Shown: in pieces, positions 23,652 through 32,378 of the stretch | How positions within the stretch are numbered: the first letter of the stretch is position 1 | How the letters are laid out: each line of letters starts with the position of its first letter | Assembly: GCA_015075635.1 (NCBI GenBank) | Contig: JABTUA010000003.1 | Coordinates: forward strand, 310,001-374,000 | Reading direction: 5' to 3' | From: Polyangiaceae bacterium | Lineage (GTDB): Bacteria > Myxococcota_A > Polyangia > Polyangiales > Polyangiaceae | Length of the DNA: 64,000 nt | Notes under the pieces: generated by a model | What the model saw: the letters and a program-made list of their open reading frames with translations, nothing else | Databases searched by the model: none | Told to the model about the DNA's origin: nothing | Made by a program: the position numbers and the translations under genes

Positions 23652-25517
23652 TCACTTCGGCACGGGGGGGACCTTGACGGTGGTCAGCACCGCGGCGTTC
23701 CCTCCCGCCGGGTAGGCGTACGACGAGTAGCAGTCCAGCCCCCACACCGTCATGCCGAACGGCGCCGCGCTGTCCGCGACGTGGCGTCCGTTGGTGCAGG
23801 TGCCCACGCCGACTCCGCCCCGCACCAGATCGACGGTGGTGAGCTCGTACTCCCCGCTCGTGCCCACGGGTTTCCAGCCGCTCACCGCGCCGAGGCAGTC
23901 CACCTTCACGTCGGCGAAGCCCTTCGGGCCCTTCTTGCGGGCTATCACCAGGTGCGTGGTGAAGTAGGTGGGATCGGTGAAGAACACGTACTTCGACAGG
24001 AACTGCGTCGGCGGCAGCATCATGACGATCTCTTCGTCACCGAGCGTGGTCGGCAGGTTGAAGGCCGAGCAGTAGGCTGCGGAGCCGCCGGGCACGCTGC
24101 CGCTCGGCACGTTGGCGGTGTCCATCATTTGTGCTGCGGCGAACGGGTGGTCCGCGTCCTGGCTCGTGACCCGGAAGGGCTCCGACGCCAGGAAGTCCGC
24201 GACCTGACCTCGGGCCAAGGAGGTGGGCGCTCCGCTCAGCGCCGGATCGAAGCTGAGGGTGGTGCCGTCCACGACGCCGACGAAGCGGTAGCGGATGGGC
24301 TCGGGGACGCCGTCCTGGCGGCGGGTGGCGAACGGCGCGCCGACGTACTCGCGGCCGAGGGCCGACACCGCCGAAATCTGCTGATGGGTGGACTCGCCGC
24401 CGGGGCCGGGAGTCGGCTGCTGGCGGTAGAAGCGGTTCCCGGTGAAGACCGCGACGGGTTTGTCGGCGAGCACGATGGAGCCCGAGACGTCGGCGGTGCC
24501 TTGGGGCAGCTCCCACTGCACGTATTGGCCGGCCGACAGCGTGACGCTCCCTGTGGTGTTCTTGGCGATCGCGCCCACCGAGCCGCCCGCCGGCAGATCG
24601 ACCGCCGGCAACAGATCGACCTTGGTCCCGTCCTGTTCGGCGAGGATCTGGAGCCACACCGGACCGGCTGGGCTGTGCGTGCCAGGGGGCGTGCCGAGCA
24701 CCACGTAGTTGACCCCCCAGGCCGAGGTCGGGAACAACAGCTCTGCGCTCGGGAAGTGCGACTGCGCGCCGCCGAACGGCAACACGTCGTACGCGCTCAC
24801 CGGCACGTCGGAGCCGACCTGGAACGCGGCCTCCGTGCCGGTTCCGTCCAGCATGGTGGACGCGGCGACGGCCGTCGGCACGGGGCACTTCATCGGCACG
24901 TTGTTCTCCGGGAAGATGGACGTCGGATCGGCCGACAGGAACAGCACCGCCACCTGATCGGCGGGGATGCCCGTCGCGGGCACCGGCGTCCAGCTCGCCG
25001 GCGGCTGTCCGTCCACGGGGATGCGCGCGAAGCTGGTGACGTCGAACGTAGTCCCGGAGCGCGTCACCGTCAGCTTCGCCGGCTTCGGCCAGGCGTTGGC
25101 GAGCGCGAGCGCGAAGCAGGGCGGCTTGGTCGTGTAGTAGGCCAGGGGAGTCGGCACCAGGAACTTGCAGCCCAGGTTGCCGTGGCTCGCCGCCGCCGCG
25201 GCGCAGGCCTCGACGCACTTGCCGCCGGAGCAACCCTGATCCGCCGGGCAGGTCTCGACGATGTCACCGCTTTCATCCACGACGGAGCGCAGGTCCGCGC
25301 TGCAACCGAGGGTTCCGGAGTCCCCGCCGTCGATGATGATGACCGGCCCGTCGCCGCCGGAGTCGCCGGCGCCGCCGCCCCCGCTGCCCCCGCTGCCGCC
25401 GCCGCCCAGGCCGGCGTCCTTGCCCGGCGTCGTCCCTTCGGAGTCGCTGCCGCAGGCGCCTGCCAGGACGAATGCCGCACCGATCCCCAACACACCCGAA
25501 AGTCGTCGAGCCCGCAT
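23652..25517 (-). CDS. IgGFc-binding-domain surface lipoprotein
   Basis: A 621-aa lipoprotein: signal ending VLAGAC (Cys22), Gly/Ser/Asp linker to about residue 65, a Cys cluster (CPADQGCSGGKCVEAC) and then a long IgGFc-binding-protein-type region (AYYTTKPPCFALALANAW, YVVLGTPP, YVQWELPQGTADVSGSIVLADKPVAVFTGNRFY, GREYVGAPFATRR, RYRFVGVVDGTTLSFDP, then WGLDCYSSYAYPAGG). This domain is named after mucin-like animal proteins and in myxobacteria forms a big family of secreted adhesion-type proteins. Role inferred: cell-surface or matrix adhesion. Convergent with the frameshifted lipoprotein gene, 9 bp apart. Confidence 0.85.
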   Translation of the reverse strand: MRARRLSGVLGIGAAFVLAGACGSDSEGTTPGKDAGLGGGGSGGSGGGGAGDSGGDGPVIIIDGGDSGTLGCSADLRSVVDESGDIVETCPADQGCSGGKCVEACAAAAASHGNLGCKFLVPTPLAYYTTKPPCFALALANAWPKPAKLTVTRSGTTFDVTSFARIPVDGQPPASWTPVPATGIPADQVAVLFLSADPTSIFPENNVPMKCPVPTAVAASTMLDGTGTEAAFQVGSDVPVSAYDVLPFGGAQSHFPSAELLFPTSAWGVNYVVLGTPPGTHSPAGPVWLQILAEQDGTKVDLLPAVDLPAGGSVGAIAKNTTGSVTLSAGQYVQWELPQGTADVSGSIVLADKPVAVFTGNRFYRQQPTPGPGGESTHQQISAVSALGREYVGAPFATRRQDGVPEPIRYRFVGVVDGTTLSFDPALSGAPTSLARGQVADFLASEPFRVTSQDADHPFAAAQMMDTANVPSGSVPGGSAAYCSAFNLPTTLGDEEIVMMLPPTQFLSKYVFFTDPTYFTTHLVIARKKGPKGFADVKVDCLGAVSGWKPVGTSGEYELTTVDLVRGGVGVGTCTNGRHVADSAAPFGMTVWGLDCYSSYAYPAGGNAAVLTTVKVPPVPK

Positions 25518-25579
25518 GCGCCGAGGCTACGCCTTTTGCCTAGCCGGCGGAACGCCGCAGGGGCAAGACCAGGCGAGCC

Positions 25580-25951
25580 GTGCTTCGTCAGGACTACATC
25601 GGTCGGCTGATCCAGCAGCTCGCCGAGGCGCTGGCCCGTGTCGCGAGGCTCGCCAAGGAGTCGAAGCTCGAGCAGGCGGAGGCGGAGCTCGCGGAGGCCG
25701 AGCAGGCTCTGGCCCTGCCGCGGGGCATCGAGCTCTTCGATGCGCGCTCGGCGGCGCTGGTGATCGGGGGAGGGGACAAGGTGGTGCTGGCCGCGCTCCT
25801 GCTCGAGCACCGAGCCCTGCTGCTCGAAGCCCGGGGGAATTCGGGCCAGGCCCAGCGGCTCAGGGCGCGGGCGCTCGCGCTGCTCGAGCACGCCAAGCCC
25901 AACGAGCTCGGTAAGGAAGCGGCGGAGCTTCGCGCACGGCTCGGCGGATGA
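25580..25951 (+). CDS. small helical protein, DUF6483-like
   Basis: A 123-aa cytoplasmic protein from GTG 25580, almost entirely helical: QDYIGRLIQQLAEALARVARL then repeated Ala/Glu/Leu helices (KLEQAEAELAEAEQAL, LLLEHRALLLEARGNSGQAQRLRARALALLEHA) that look like TPR-type repeats. The N-terminal DYI-R-IQQLAEAL pattern matches a family of bacterial proteins of unknown function (DUF6483 by memory). Divergent from the IgGFc lipoprotein across 62 bp and ends 15 bp before the next gene's ATG. Confidence 0.65.
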   Translation: MLRQDYIGRLIQQLAEALARVARLAKESKLEQAEAELAEAEQALALPRGIELFDARSAALVIGGGDKVVLAALLLEHRALLLEARGNSGQAQRLRARALALLEHAKPNELGKEAAELRARLGG

Positions 25952-25966
25952 GCTATCCTCCGGCGC

Positions 25967-27011
25967 ATGGGGCGCTCCTGGCGGTTGGTTCGGGCTGGCG
26001 CTGCTCGCGCCCGCCTGCGGTGGCGACGACTCGAGCGATGGCAGCGGCGGAGCGGCCAGCACCGGCGGCGCTGCGGGGAGCGGAGCCGCCGCGGGCGCCG
26101 CGGGCGCCGCGGGCGCGGGTGGCTCGAGCGGCTCCGGCGGTACGCCGAGCGCAGCGAAGCCCTCGCCGGGCTGCAGCGGCGGAGGTCTCGCGCCCGGTGA
26201 CAGCACGCTGAAGCTCACGCACGGCGGAGTCGAGCGCGAGTACCAGCTGCACGTCCCGCCGGGCTACGACGGCAAGGCGCCCTTGCCGCTGGTGCTGAAC
26301 TTCCACGGCTACACCTCGAACGCGGGGCAGCAGGCAGCGTTCTCGGCCATGAACGCCAAGGCGGACTCCGCGGGGTTTCTGCTGGTCTACCCGCAGGGCC
26401 TCCAGAACCCGGGCACCGGGCTGACCTCGTGGAACGCCGGACTGTGCTGCGCCTTCGGCGACACCGCGCGGGACGACGTCGGCTTCGTGGGGGCCGTGCT
26501 CGACGACGTGTTCGCGAAGTCCTGCGTCGATGAGCGCCGCGTGTACGCCACGGGCATGTCGAACGGCGGCTACCTGTCCCACCGGCTGGGCTGCGAGCTC
26601 GCGAATCGCTTCGCGGCCATCGCGCCCGTGGCCGGCGTGCTGGGCATCCCGGCGGGCGACTGCAAGCCGTCGCGTCCGATGCCGGTCGTTCACTTTCACG
26701 GCACAGCGGACAGTCTGGTCGCCTACGACGGCGGCAGCCTCGGCTCCTCCGCGAGCGTGCCCGACACCTTCGCGGGCTGGGCCTCGCGTAACGGTTGCAG
26801 CGGCTCGCCCAAGGAGAGCTTCAAGAACGGCGCGGCGCACTGCGAGACCTACGAAGGCTGCCCCGCCGGGGTCGAGGTGACGCTCTGCACCATCGACGGC
26901 ATGGGCCACTGCTGGCCGGGGCAGTCCATCTGTCCCTTCGGTCAGTCGAGCACCGACGTCAGCGCGAACGACCGCATGTGGGAGCTGTTCCAGAAGTCCA
27001 GCCTGCCCTGA
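25967..27011 (+). CDS. PHB-depolymerase/feruloyl-esterase-like lipoprotein, frameshift in signal peptide
   Basis: An alpha/beta-hydrolase esterase of the LpqC/poly(3-hydroxybutyrate) depolymerase type: VLNFHGYTS oxyanion region, catalytic Ser in GMSNGGYLS, Asp in HGTADSLV and His in GMGHCWPG. The coding frame is open well upstream of the first TTG at 26283: it reads LKLTHGGVEREYQLHVPPGYDG, a Gly/Ser/Ala linker and a lipobox LLAPAC. No ATG, GTG or TTG exists in that frame there. The expected ATG at 25967 (reading MGRSWR) is one base out of frame, so a one-base insertion near 25983-25991 (ggttggttc) seems to separate start and body. Predicted role: secreted esterase on polyester or feruloyl esters. 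Confidence 0.75.
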
Positions 27012-27047
27012 GCTCGGTTCGCGCTATCATCTCTCGCGGAGGCTTCC

Positions 27048-28316
27048 ATGCGCTCGGTACTGGCGTTCCTGGCGATGATCCCGCTCAGCGTCCTCTCCTG
27101 CTCCTCGAGCGACGACGGCGGCGTGGCGGAGGGCGGCAAGGGCGGCGTCGGCAACGGCGGGAGCGGCGGCTTCGGCGGCTCCGGCGCCAGCACGGGGAAG
27201 CCCTGCGCGGGCGCAAAGGACTGTAGCGCCGGACAATACTGCAGCGTGGCGGGCTACTGCGTGGGCGACGGGTCGTGTGGCGCCGACGGCGACTGCAGCG
27301 CGCCGAAGCTGTGCGGCGAGAGCTCGAAGAAGTGCCTGGACCCGGGGAGCTGCGAGCAAGACGGCGACTGCGCCAGCGGTCAGGTCTGCAACGCCGGCAC
27401 CAAGAAGTGCGAGATCGGCTCGGGCTGCGGCAAGAGCGAGTTCACCATCACCCAGCTCGCGCCGAACGTGATGATCCTGCTCGACCGCAGCGGGAGCATG
27501 GAAGGCGACGCGGGCGGTGACAGCCGCTGGAACGTGGCCAAGAAGGCCATCGCTCAGGTCACGACCAAGTTCGACGACAAGCTGCGCTTCGGCTTGGCGA
27601 CGTACTCCTCGTGCGCTTCCGGAGGTTGCTCGGCGGGCAGCATCGTGGTCCCCATCGCGGACAAGAACGCCACCGCCATCAACACCTTCCTCGGCAACAC
27701 CATCGACCAGGGCAGCTCCAACGGGCAGGGCACCTCCGGCGGAAAGATCCAGTACCTGTGCGACAGCGGCGATCCCGAGACCAGCACGGGCAAGAGCCTG
27801 GTGGCCCTGGTGGGTCAGGCGTCGTTGCAGGATCCCACCCGCTCGAACGTGGTCATCCTGCTGACCGACGGCGCCGAGAGCAACGAGTGCAAGGGTTCCT
27901 GCGACGGACCTTGCGGCGCCGCGCAGCTCCTCGGGCAGGCGCCCTCGGTGAAGACCTACGTCATCGGCCTGGGCGTGAACCCGGCGTCCGTGGACGCGAT
28001 CGCCGCCTCCGGCGGCACCGCGCAGTCGGTTCCGGCGACGAACCAGACGGAGCTCGACAACGCTTTCAACAAGGTCGCCGACGCGGTCGCGAGCTGCGAC
28101 TACTTGCTCGACAACGCCCCAGCCGATGCCAACGGCATCTACGTCTACTTCAACGACGACCCCGCCGGCGTGCCCAAGGACAGCGCGAACGGCTGGAGCT
28201 ACGATCCGGTGACCAAGAAGCTCAGCTTCAACGGCACGGCGTGTACCCAGCTCAAGGGCGGGACGGTGAAGGACGTCGACGTGGTCTACGGCTGTCCCGG
28301 GCCCATCGTGGAGTGA
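27048..28316 (+). CDS. vWA-domain lipoprotein
   Basis: A 422-aa surface lipoprotein from ATG 27048: signal LAMIPLSVLSC (Cys18), Gly linker, then a Cys-rich DCSAGQYCSVAGYCVG-type region with three repeats of about 25 residues (GDCSAPKLCGESSKKC, GDCASGQVCNAGTKKC), like disulfide knots found in front of myxobacterial enzymes. The second half is a von Willebrand A domain with an intact metal-ion-dependent adhesion site (DRSGSM; later a Thr in LLTDGAESN). Probable role: metal-dependent adhesion or ligand binding outside the outer membrane. Monocistronic, 36 bp after the esterase. Confidence 0.85.
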   Translation: MRSVLAFLAMIPLSVLSCSSSDDGGVAEGGKGGVGNGGSGGFGGSGASTGKPCAGAKDCSAGQYCSVAGYCVGDGSCGADGDCSAPKLCGESSKKCLDPGSCEQDGDCASGQVCNAGTKKCEIGSGCGKSEFTITQLAPNVMILLDRSGSMEGDAGGDSRWNVAKKAIAQVTTKFDDKLRFGLATYSSCASGGCSAGSIVVPIADKNATAINTFLGNTIDQGSSNGQGTSGGKIQYLCDSGDPETSTGKSLVALVGQASLQDPTRSNVVILLTDGAESNECKGSCDGPCGAAQLLGQAPSVKTYVIGLGVNPASVDAIAASGGTAQSVPATNQTELDNAFNKVADAVASCDYLLDNAPADANGIYVYFNDDPAGVPKDSANGWSYDPVTKKLSFNGTACTQLKGGTVKDVDVVYGCPGPIVE

Positions 28317-28354
28317 GCCCCCCTCGTCCCGAAAATGGTCCATACTTCACGGCG

Positions 28355-29107
28355 ATGACTCGCTCCGTCTTCGTAGCCGCACTGGTTGCCTTCGTCTTCG
28401 GCGCGGGTTGCGGCGACGAACAGTCGGGCGTGGCGGGTCCCGACGCCGGCCTGGCCGGAACGGGCGCCGTAGGCGGCAGCGGCGGCTCCGGCTCGAGCTG
28501 GCCCGGTGGGACCGGCGGCGCTGCGCAGGGCGGCAGCAGCGGAGCCGGTGGCGCCAGCGGGGGGGCCGCCGGCACGACGACCAGCGGTGGCACCGGCGGC
28601 GGTAGCAGCGGCAGCGGCGGCAGCGGTGGCAGCGGTGGCAGCGTCTCCGGCGGGAGCGGCGGCGTCGCGCCTGGGTGCACGCCGGGCAGCGGCGGCAGCG
28701 GCGGTCCCTGCGAGTTCCCCCAGGGCGTCCCCGACCCGGACTTCACCTGCGCCGCGACTAGCTACACCGACACCGACCCGTCGGTGGACGCCGCGGTGAA
28801 CAGCGTGATGGCGTCGCTCACCGGCTGCGGCGTGATGAGCGACTGCCCCATCACGGGGTACCCGGGCACGAACGCCCACGAGATCTGTCAGGCCTGGTTC
28901 GCCGCCGTGACCAAGGAGCTGCGCGCCAAGGGTTACTGCGCTGGTCAGCACGCCGCCGGCGACACCGACGAGATCGCCGTCAGCAACACCGGCTGCGCGG
29001 GCAAGTGGTACGGCTACCACATCTGCAACTACGGCGGCCCGAAGGTGGTGTGGAACCCGGGCGCGCGCCGCGGCTGGTGGCTGATCAAGCCTTCGTATTG
29101 CCAGTAG
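28355..29107 (+). CDS. Gly/Ser-rich lipoprotein
   Basis: A 250-aa protein from ATG 28355: signal FVAALVAFVFGAGC (Cys19), followed by about 100 residues of Gly/Ser/Thr repeats, the longest linker in the window. The folded part is short (about 120 aa), with Cys pairs and aromatic residues (FTCAATSYTDTDPSVDAAVNSVMASLTGCG, SNTGCAGKWYGYHICNYGG, GWWLIKPSYCQ). Not recognised. The C-terminal domain may be a carbohydrate- or wall-binding module by its Trp/Tyr content, which is speculation. Convergent with the vWA/anti-sigma gene, 2 bp apart. Confidence 0.7.
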   Translation: MTRSVFVAALVAFVFGAGCGDEQSGVAGPDAGLAGTGAVGGSGGSGSSWPGGTGGAAQGGSSGAGGASGGAAGTTTSGGTGGGSSGSGGSGGSGGSVSGGSGGVAPGCTPGSGGSGGPCEFPQGVPDPDFTCAATSYTDTDPSVDAAVNSVMASLTGCGVMSDCPITGYPGTNAHEICQAWFAAVTKELRAKGYCAGQHAAGDTDEIAVSNTGCAGKWYGYHICNYGGPKVVWNPGARRGWWLIKPSYCQ

Positions 29108-29109
29108 CG

Positions 29110-30981
29110 TCAGCGCCGCAGCTGCTCGGCCTTGCGCGCCAGATCAAGGAGCTCGCGACGGCGCTCGTCGAGCTCGCCGGAGCTCGCCAGCCGCACCACC
29201 TCCGAGTAGCTGGAGCTCCCCCTGTAGGGCGAGTCGCGGAGCAACATACCGAGCTGGGCGACGGCCGCCGCGAAGCGGAAGTCGTTCGACTCGGCGACCC
29301 CGCTCTCGCGCACCACCACCTCGAGGAGCTGGCTCTCGCTCGCGTCCGGCAGCTTGTAGCGCAGCTTCACCGTGCCGAGCTCGCCCTTCACGGCGGCGCC
29401 CGTGGGCGCGCCGGGGGTCTGGTACTTGAGCGGATCGGTCCCTGGGATCGCGAGGCCGCGCCCGGCCGGCACGATCTCGTAGAGCGCCGTGACACTGTGG
29501 TCGGCGCCGATCTCCCCGGCGTCCTTCCTGTCGTCGTTGAAATCCTGGTGCGAGAGCACGCGGTTCTCGTAGCCGATCAGCCGGAACGCCGAGACCTCGC
29601 TGGGGTTGAACTCGATCTGGATCTTCACGTCCTTGGCGATGGTCAGGAGCGTGCCCGTGGCCTGCTCGACCAGCACCTTCTTGGCTTCGTTCAGCGTGTC
29701 GACGTAGGCGTAGTTGCCGTTGCCCTTGTCGGCCAGCTTCTCCATCGTCGAGTCGTTGTAGTTGCCGGAGCCAAAGCCGAGCACGCTGAGGAACACGCCG
29801 CTCTTGGCCTTGTCCTCCACCAGCTCGACCAGATCGCTCTGGTTGGTCACGCCCACGTTGAAGTCGCCGTCGGTGGCCAGGATGACGCGGTTCACGCCGC
29901 CCTTCACGAAGCCCTCGCTCGCCAGCTTGTAAGCGAGCTCGATGCCCTGGCCGCCGTTGGTCGAGCCGCCGGCGTCCAGCCGCTCGAGCGCGCCCAGGAT
30001 CGCCCGCTTGTCGTTGCCGGGCGTGGGCCCGAGCACCATGCCCGCGGAGCCCGCGTAGGCGACGATGGACACGCGATCGACGGCGTCCAGCTGCTGCACC
30101 AGGAGCTCGAAGGCGCGCTTGAGCAGCGGCAGCTTGTTCTCGTCGCTCATGGATCCGGAGGTGTCGATCAAGAACACCAAGTTGGTGCCGGGGACGTCCG
30201 CCGGCGCCACGTGTTTGCCCTTGAGCCCCAGCTTGAGCAGCCGGTGCTGAGGCGCCCAGGGCGCCGCGCCGACCTCGCTCGACACCGAGAAGGGACGATC
30301 GCCCTCGGGCTCCGGGTAGGCGTAGCTGAAGTAGTTGATCATCTCCTCGATGCGCACCGCGCCCTTGGGCGGGAGCTGCCCGTCGTTCAGGTGACGGCGG
30401 ATCAGCGCGTAGGAGGCAGTGTCCACGTCCACGGAGAACGTGGAGCGCGGATCGGTGGCGACGCGGATGAAGGGGTTGTCCTGGAACGAGTCGTAGGCTT
30501 CCCGCTGGAAGCGGCGGCCTTCGACCTTGCGCTCCTCGTCCACCATGCCCTGGCCCGGCGACGCCGCCGACGCCAGGGCGGGCGGTGACGCAGGCATGTC
30601 CGACTTGTGCTTCTCGGAGATGCGGTCCACGTGGGACGCGACGGGGCTCCGGTCCTGGGTCTTGACGAAGAAGAGCGCGCCGGCTGCCATCGCCGTGGCG
30701 GTGACGGCGGTGAAGACGACGGCGCGCAGCCGGGTCTTCGCCCGCGGCTTCGGCGAGGTCAGCTCCTGCCGGATGCGCTCGCGGCGCGGCTCGTCGAGCG
30801 TGGCCTTCGGTTTCCTGCCGAGCTCCTCGCGCAGCGCGCTGAGCGTGCTCTCGATGCCCAGGAGCTCCTCGCGCAGCTCGGCCGACTCGGCGAGCTCCGC
30901 CTCGAAGGCTGCGCGCTCGGCGGCATCGAGCTCGCCCAGAGCGTAGGCGGTGACGCGGGTGTCTGCGTGTGTCTCGTTCAT
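29110..30981 (-). CDS. anti-sigma-like N-terminus fused to YfbK-type vWA protein
   Basis: A 623-aa protein from ATG 30981, overlapping the ECF sigma stop by ATGA. Residues 1-60 are a cytoplasmic helical domain like zinc-less anti-sigma factors (VTAYALGELDAAERAAFEAELAE), then one membrane segment near 90-110 (AVVFTAVTATAMAAGALFF). The outside part has a vWA/YfbK-type region (NPFIRVATDPRSTFSVDVDTASYA, VRIEEMINYF, and a complete MIDAS: DTSGSMS, then a Thr in LATDGDFNVG) and a C-terminal DUF3520-like part (ALYEIVPAG, YRGSSSYSEVVRLA). It should hold the sigma factor in check and release it when the outer domain binds ligand or matrix. Sensor role is inferred from architecture. Confidence 0.88.
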   Translation of the reverse strand: MNETHADTRVTAYALGELDAAERAAFEAELAESAELREELLGIESTLSALREELGRKPKATLDEPRRERIRQELTSPKPRAKTRLRAVVFTAVTATAMAAGALFFVKTQDRSPVASHVDRISEKHKSDMPASPPALASAASPGQGMVDEERKVEGRRFQREAYDSFQDNPFIRVATDPRSTFSVDVDTASYALIRRHLNDGQLPPKGAVRIEEMINYFSYAYPEPEGDRPFSVSSEVGAAPWAPQHRLLKLGLKGKHVAPADVPGTNLVFLIDTSGSMSDENKLPLLKRAFELLVQQLDAVDRVSIVAYAGSAGMVLGPTPGNDKRAILGALERLDAGGSTNGGQGIELAYKLASEGFVKGGVNRVILATDGDFNVGVTNQSDLVELVEDKAKSGVFLSVLGFGSGNYNDSTMEKLADKGNGNYAYVDTLNEAKKVLVEQATGTLLTIAKDVKIQIEFNPSEVSAFRLIGYENRVLSHQDFNDDRKDAGEIGADHSVTALYEIVPAGRGLAIPGTDPLKYQTPGAPTGAAVKGELGTVKLRYKLPDASESQLLEVVVRESGVAESNDFRFAAAVAQLGMLLRDSPYRGSSSYSEVVRLASSGELDERRRELLDLARKAEQLRR

Positions 30982-31508
30982 GACGTCCTCCCAGCGGTGC
31001 GCACCGGCACTCCGGCTTCGCCCATGATCTCGCGCTGCAAACGCTTCAGGGCACCGTGCAGGATGAACCCCACGTTGCTCGGCGTGAGCCCCATCACCTC
31101 CGCGATCTCCTTGTAGCTGAGCCCACCGTCGAGCTTCAGCAACAGCGCCTCCCGTTCGCGCGCGGGCAAAGCCGCGAGCGCCGCGCTGACTCGGCTCGCG
31201 GCTTCCCTGCGCTCCAACTTGCTGACTGGTCCACTGTCCGGCATCTCGTCCACGTCCGCCTCCTCCAGGCTGCGAAGGCGTCGCTCTCTCTTGCCGACGT
31301 CGAGCGCGCGGTGCTTGCACACCGTGAACAACCACGCGGCGAGGTGTCCCTCCACCTGCTCGCGCTTCGCTCTGCAAAGCTCGAGAAAGGTGTCTTGGAC
31401 CACGTCCGCCGCGAGGGATCTTCCGACCAACGTCGTCGCGTAGCGGAGCAGCTGAGCCTCGTACCGAGACAGGGCTTCCATCACCCAGTGCGCCGCTGCT
31501 TCTTGCAT
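30978..31508 (-). CDS. ECF-type RNA polymerase sigma factor
   Basis: A 176-aa ECF sigma factor. Region 2 is at about residues 15-80 (AQLLRYATTLVGRSLAADVVQDTFLELCR...AWLFTVCKHRALD), a short linker follows, and region 4 with its helix-turn-helix is at about 105-160 (ALAALPAREREALLLKLDGGLSYKEIAEVMGLTPSNVGFILHGALKRLQ). It is directly followed by the membrane protein with an anti-sigma-like N-terminus (ATGA overlap), the standard sigma/anti-sigma arrangement. An inverted repeat at 31536-31560, 28 bp upstream of the start, may be its control site. Confidence 0.92.
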   Translation of the reverse strand: MQEAAAHWVMEALSRYEAQLLRYATTLVGRSLAADVVQDTFLELCRAKREQVEGHLAAWLFTVCKHRALDVGKRERRLRSLEEADVDEMPDSGPVSKLERREAASRVSAALAALPAREREALLLKLDGGLSYKEIAEVMGLTPSNVGFILHGALKRLQREIMGEAGVPVRTAGRTS

Positions 31509-31535
31509 TGCCTTCGGATGGACAACGTGGCCGGG

Positions 31536-31560
31536 GGAGATTTCTTAGAAGAAAATCTCC
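31536..31560. promoter_or_regulatory. 25-bp dyad upstream of ECF sigma gene
   Basis: Two perfect 8-bp inverted arms, GGAGATTT at 31536-31543 and AAATCTCC at 31553-31560, spaced by nine bases (cttagaaga), in a strikingly AT-rich island inside GC-rich DNA. It lies 28 bp upstream of the sigma gene start and about 100 bp upstream of the GST gene on the other strand. It could be an operator, part of an autoregulated promoter, or a hairpin in either leader. Confidence 0.4.
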
Positions 31561-31661
31561 GGCCGGCGAAAGTACCTGGAAATGCGAGGCTTTCCTCGGG
31601 CGCCCTGGGGCTTTGGGTCGGGCTGCCCCACATGAGAGAGTCACCGAGGAGGAGGTGAGGC

Positions 31662-32378
31662 GTGTACGAGCTCTACTACTGGCCGGGGATCCAAGGACGC
31701 GGCGAGCTGATTCGGCTCGCGCTCGAGGACGCGGGCGCCGAATACCTCGACGTCGCGCGCAGCGAAGCGCACGGCGGTGTGCAGGCCCTGCTCGCCCTGC
31801 TCGAGGCCGAGCCGAGCCCGCCCTTCGCTCCGCCCATCCTGAAGCACGACGGGCTTCTGCTCTCGCACGCCGCGAACATCTTGATGTACCTGGGCCCGCG
31901 GCTCGGGCTCGCGCCCGCCGACGAGGCGGGCCGGCATCGCGCGCACCAGCTCCAGCTCACGGTCGCCGACTTCATCGCCGAGATCCACGACACCCATCAC
32001 CCCATCAGCAGCGCCCTCTACTACGAAGACCAGAAGTCGGAGGCGCTGCGGCGCACCGAGGAGTTCCTGCGCCACCGCCTGCCGAAGTTCCTGGGGTGGT
32101 TCGAGCGCACGCTGGCTGGGAGAGACACCCTGCTCGGCAGCGAGCACGGCTACGTGGACCTGTCCCTGTTCCAGGTAGTGGCCGGGCTTCGCTACGCTTT
32201 CCCGCGCGCCATGGCGGCGGCGGAGCCTCGATACCCCGGAGTCGTCCGCGTCCACGATCGCGTGGCGTCGCGTCCGCGCATCCGCGAGTACCTCGCGAGC
32301 CCGCGCCGCCTGCCCTTCAACGAGCGCGGGCTGTTTCGGCGCTACGCCGAGCTGGACTTGGTTCCGGAGGCTCCGTGA
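31662..32378 (+). CDS. glutathione S-transferase-like protein
   Basis: A 238-aa protein from GTG 31662 with an unusually strong ribosome-binding region (AGGAGGAGGTGAGG before the start). Thioredoxin-fold N-terminal domain with the GST start YELYYWPGIQGRGELIRLALEDAGA, the cis-Pro loop PFAPPILKHDG and the helix SHAANILMYLG, then a helical C-terminal domain with the usual YVDLSLFQVVAGL buried helix. Sigma-class-like, the Tyr near the N-terminus being a candidate catalytic residue. It overlaps egtB by GTGA, so it forms one operon with ergothioneine synthesis. Confidence 0.88.
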   Translation: MYELYYWPGIQGRGELIRLALEDAGAEYLDVARSEAHGGVQALLALLEAEPSPPFAPPILKHDGLLLSHAANILMYLGPRLGLAPADEAGRHRAHQLQLTVADFIAEIHDTHHPISSALYYEDQKSEALRRTEEFLRHRLPKFLGWFERTLAGRDTLLGSEHGYVDLSLFQVVAGLRYAFPRAMAAAEPRYPGVVRVHDRVASRPRIREYLASPRRLPFNERGLFRRYAELDLVPEAP

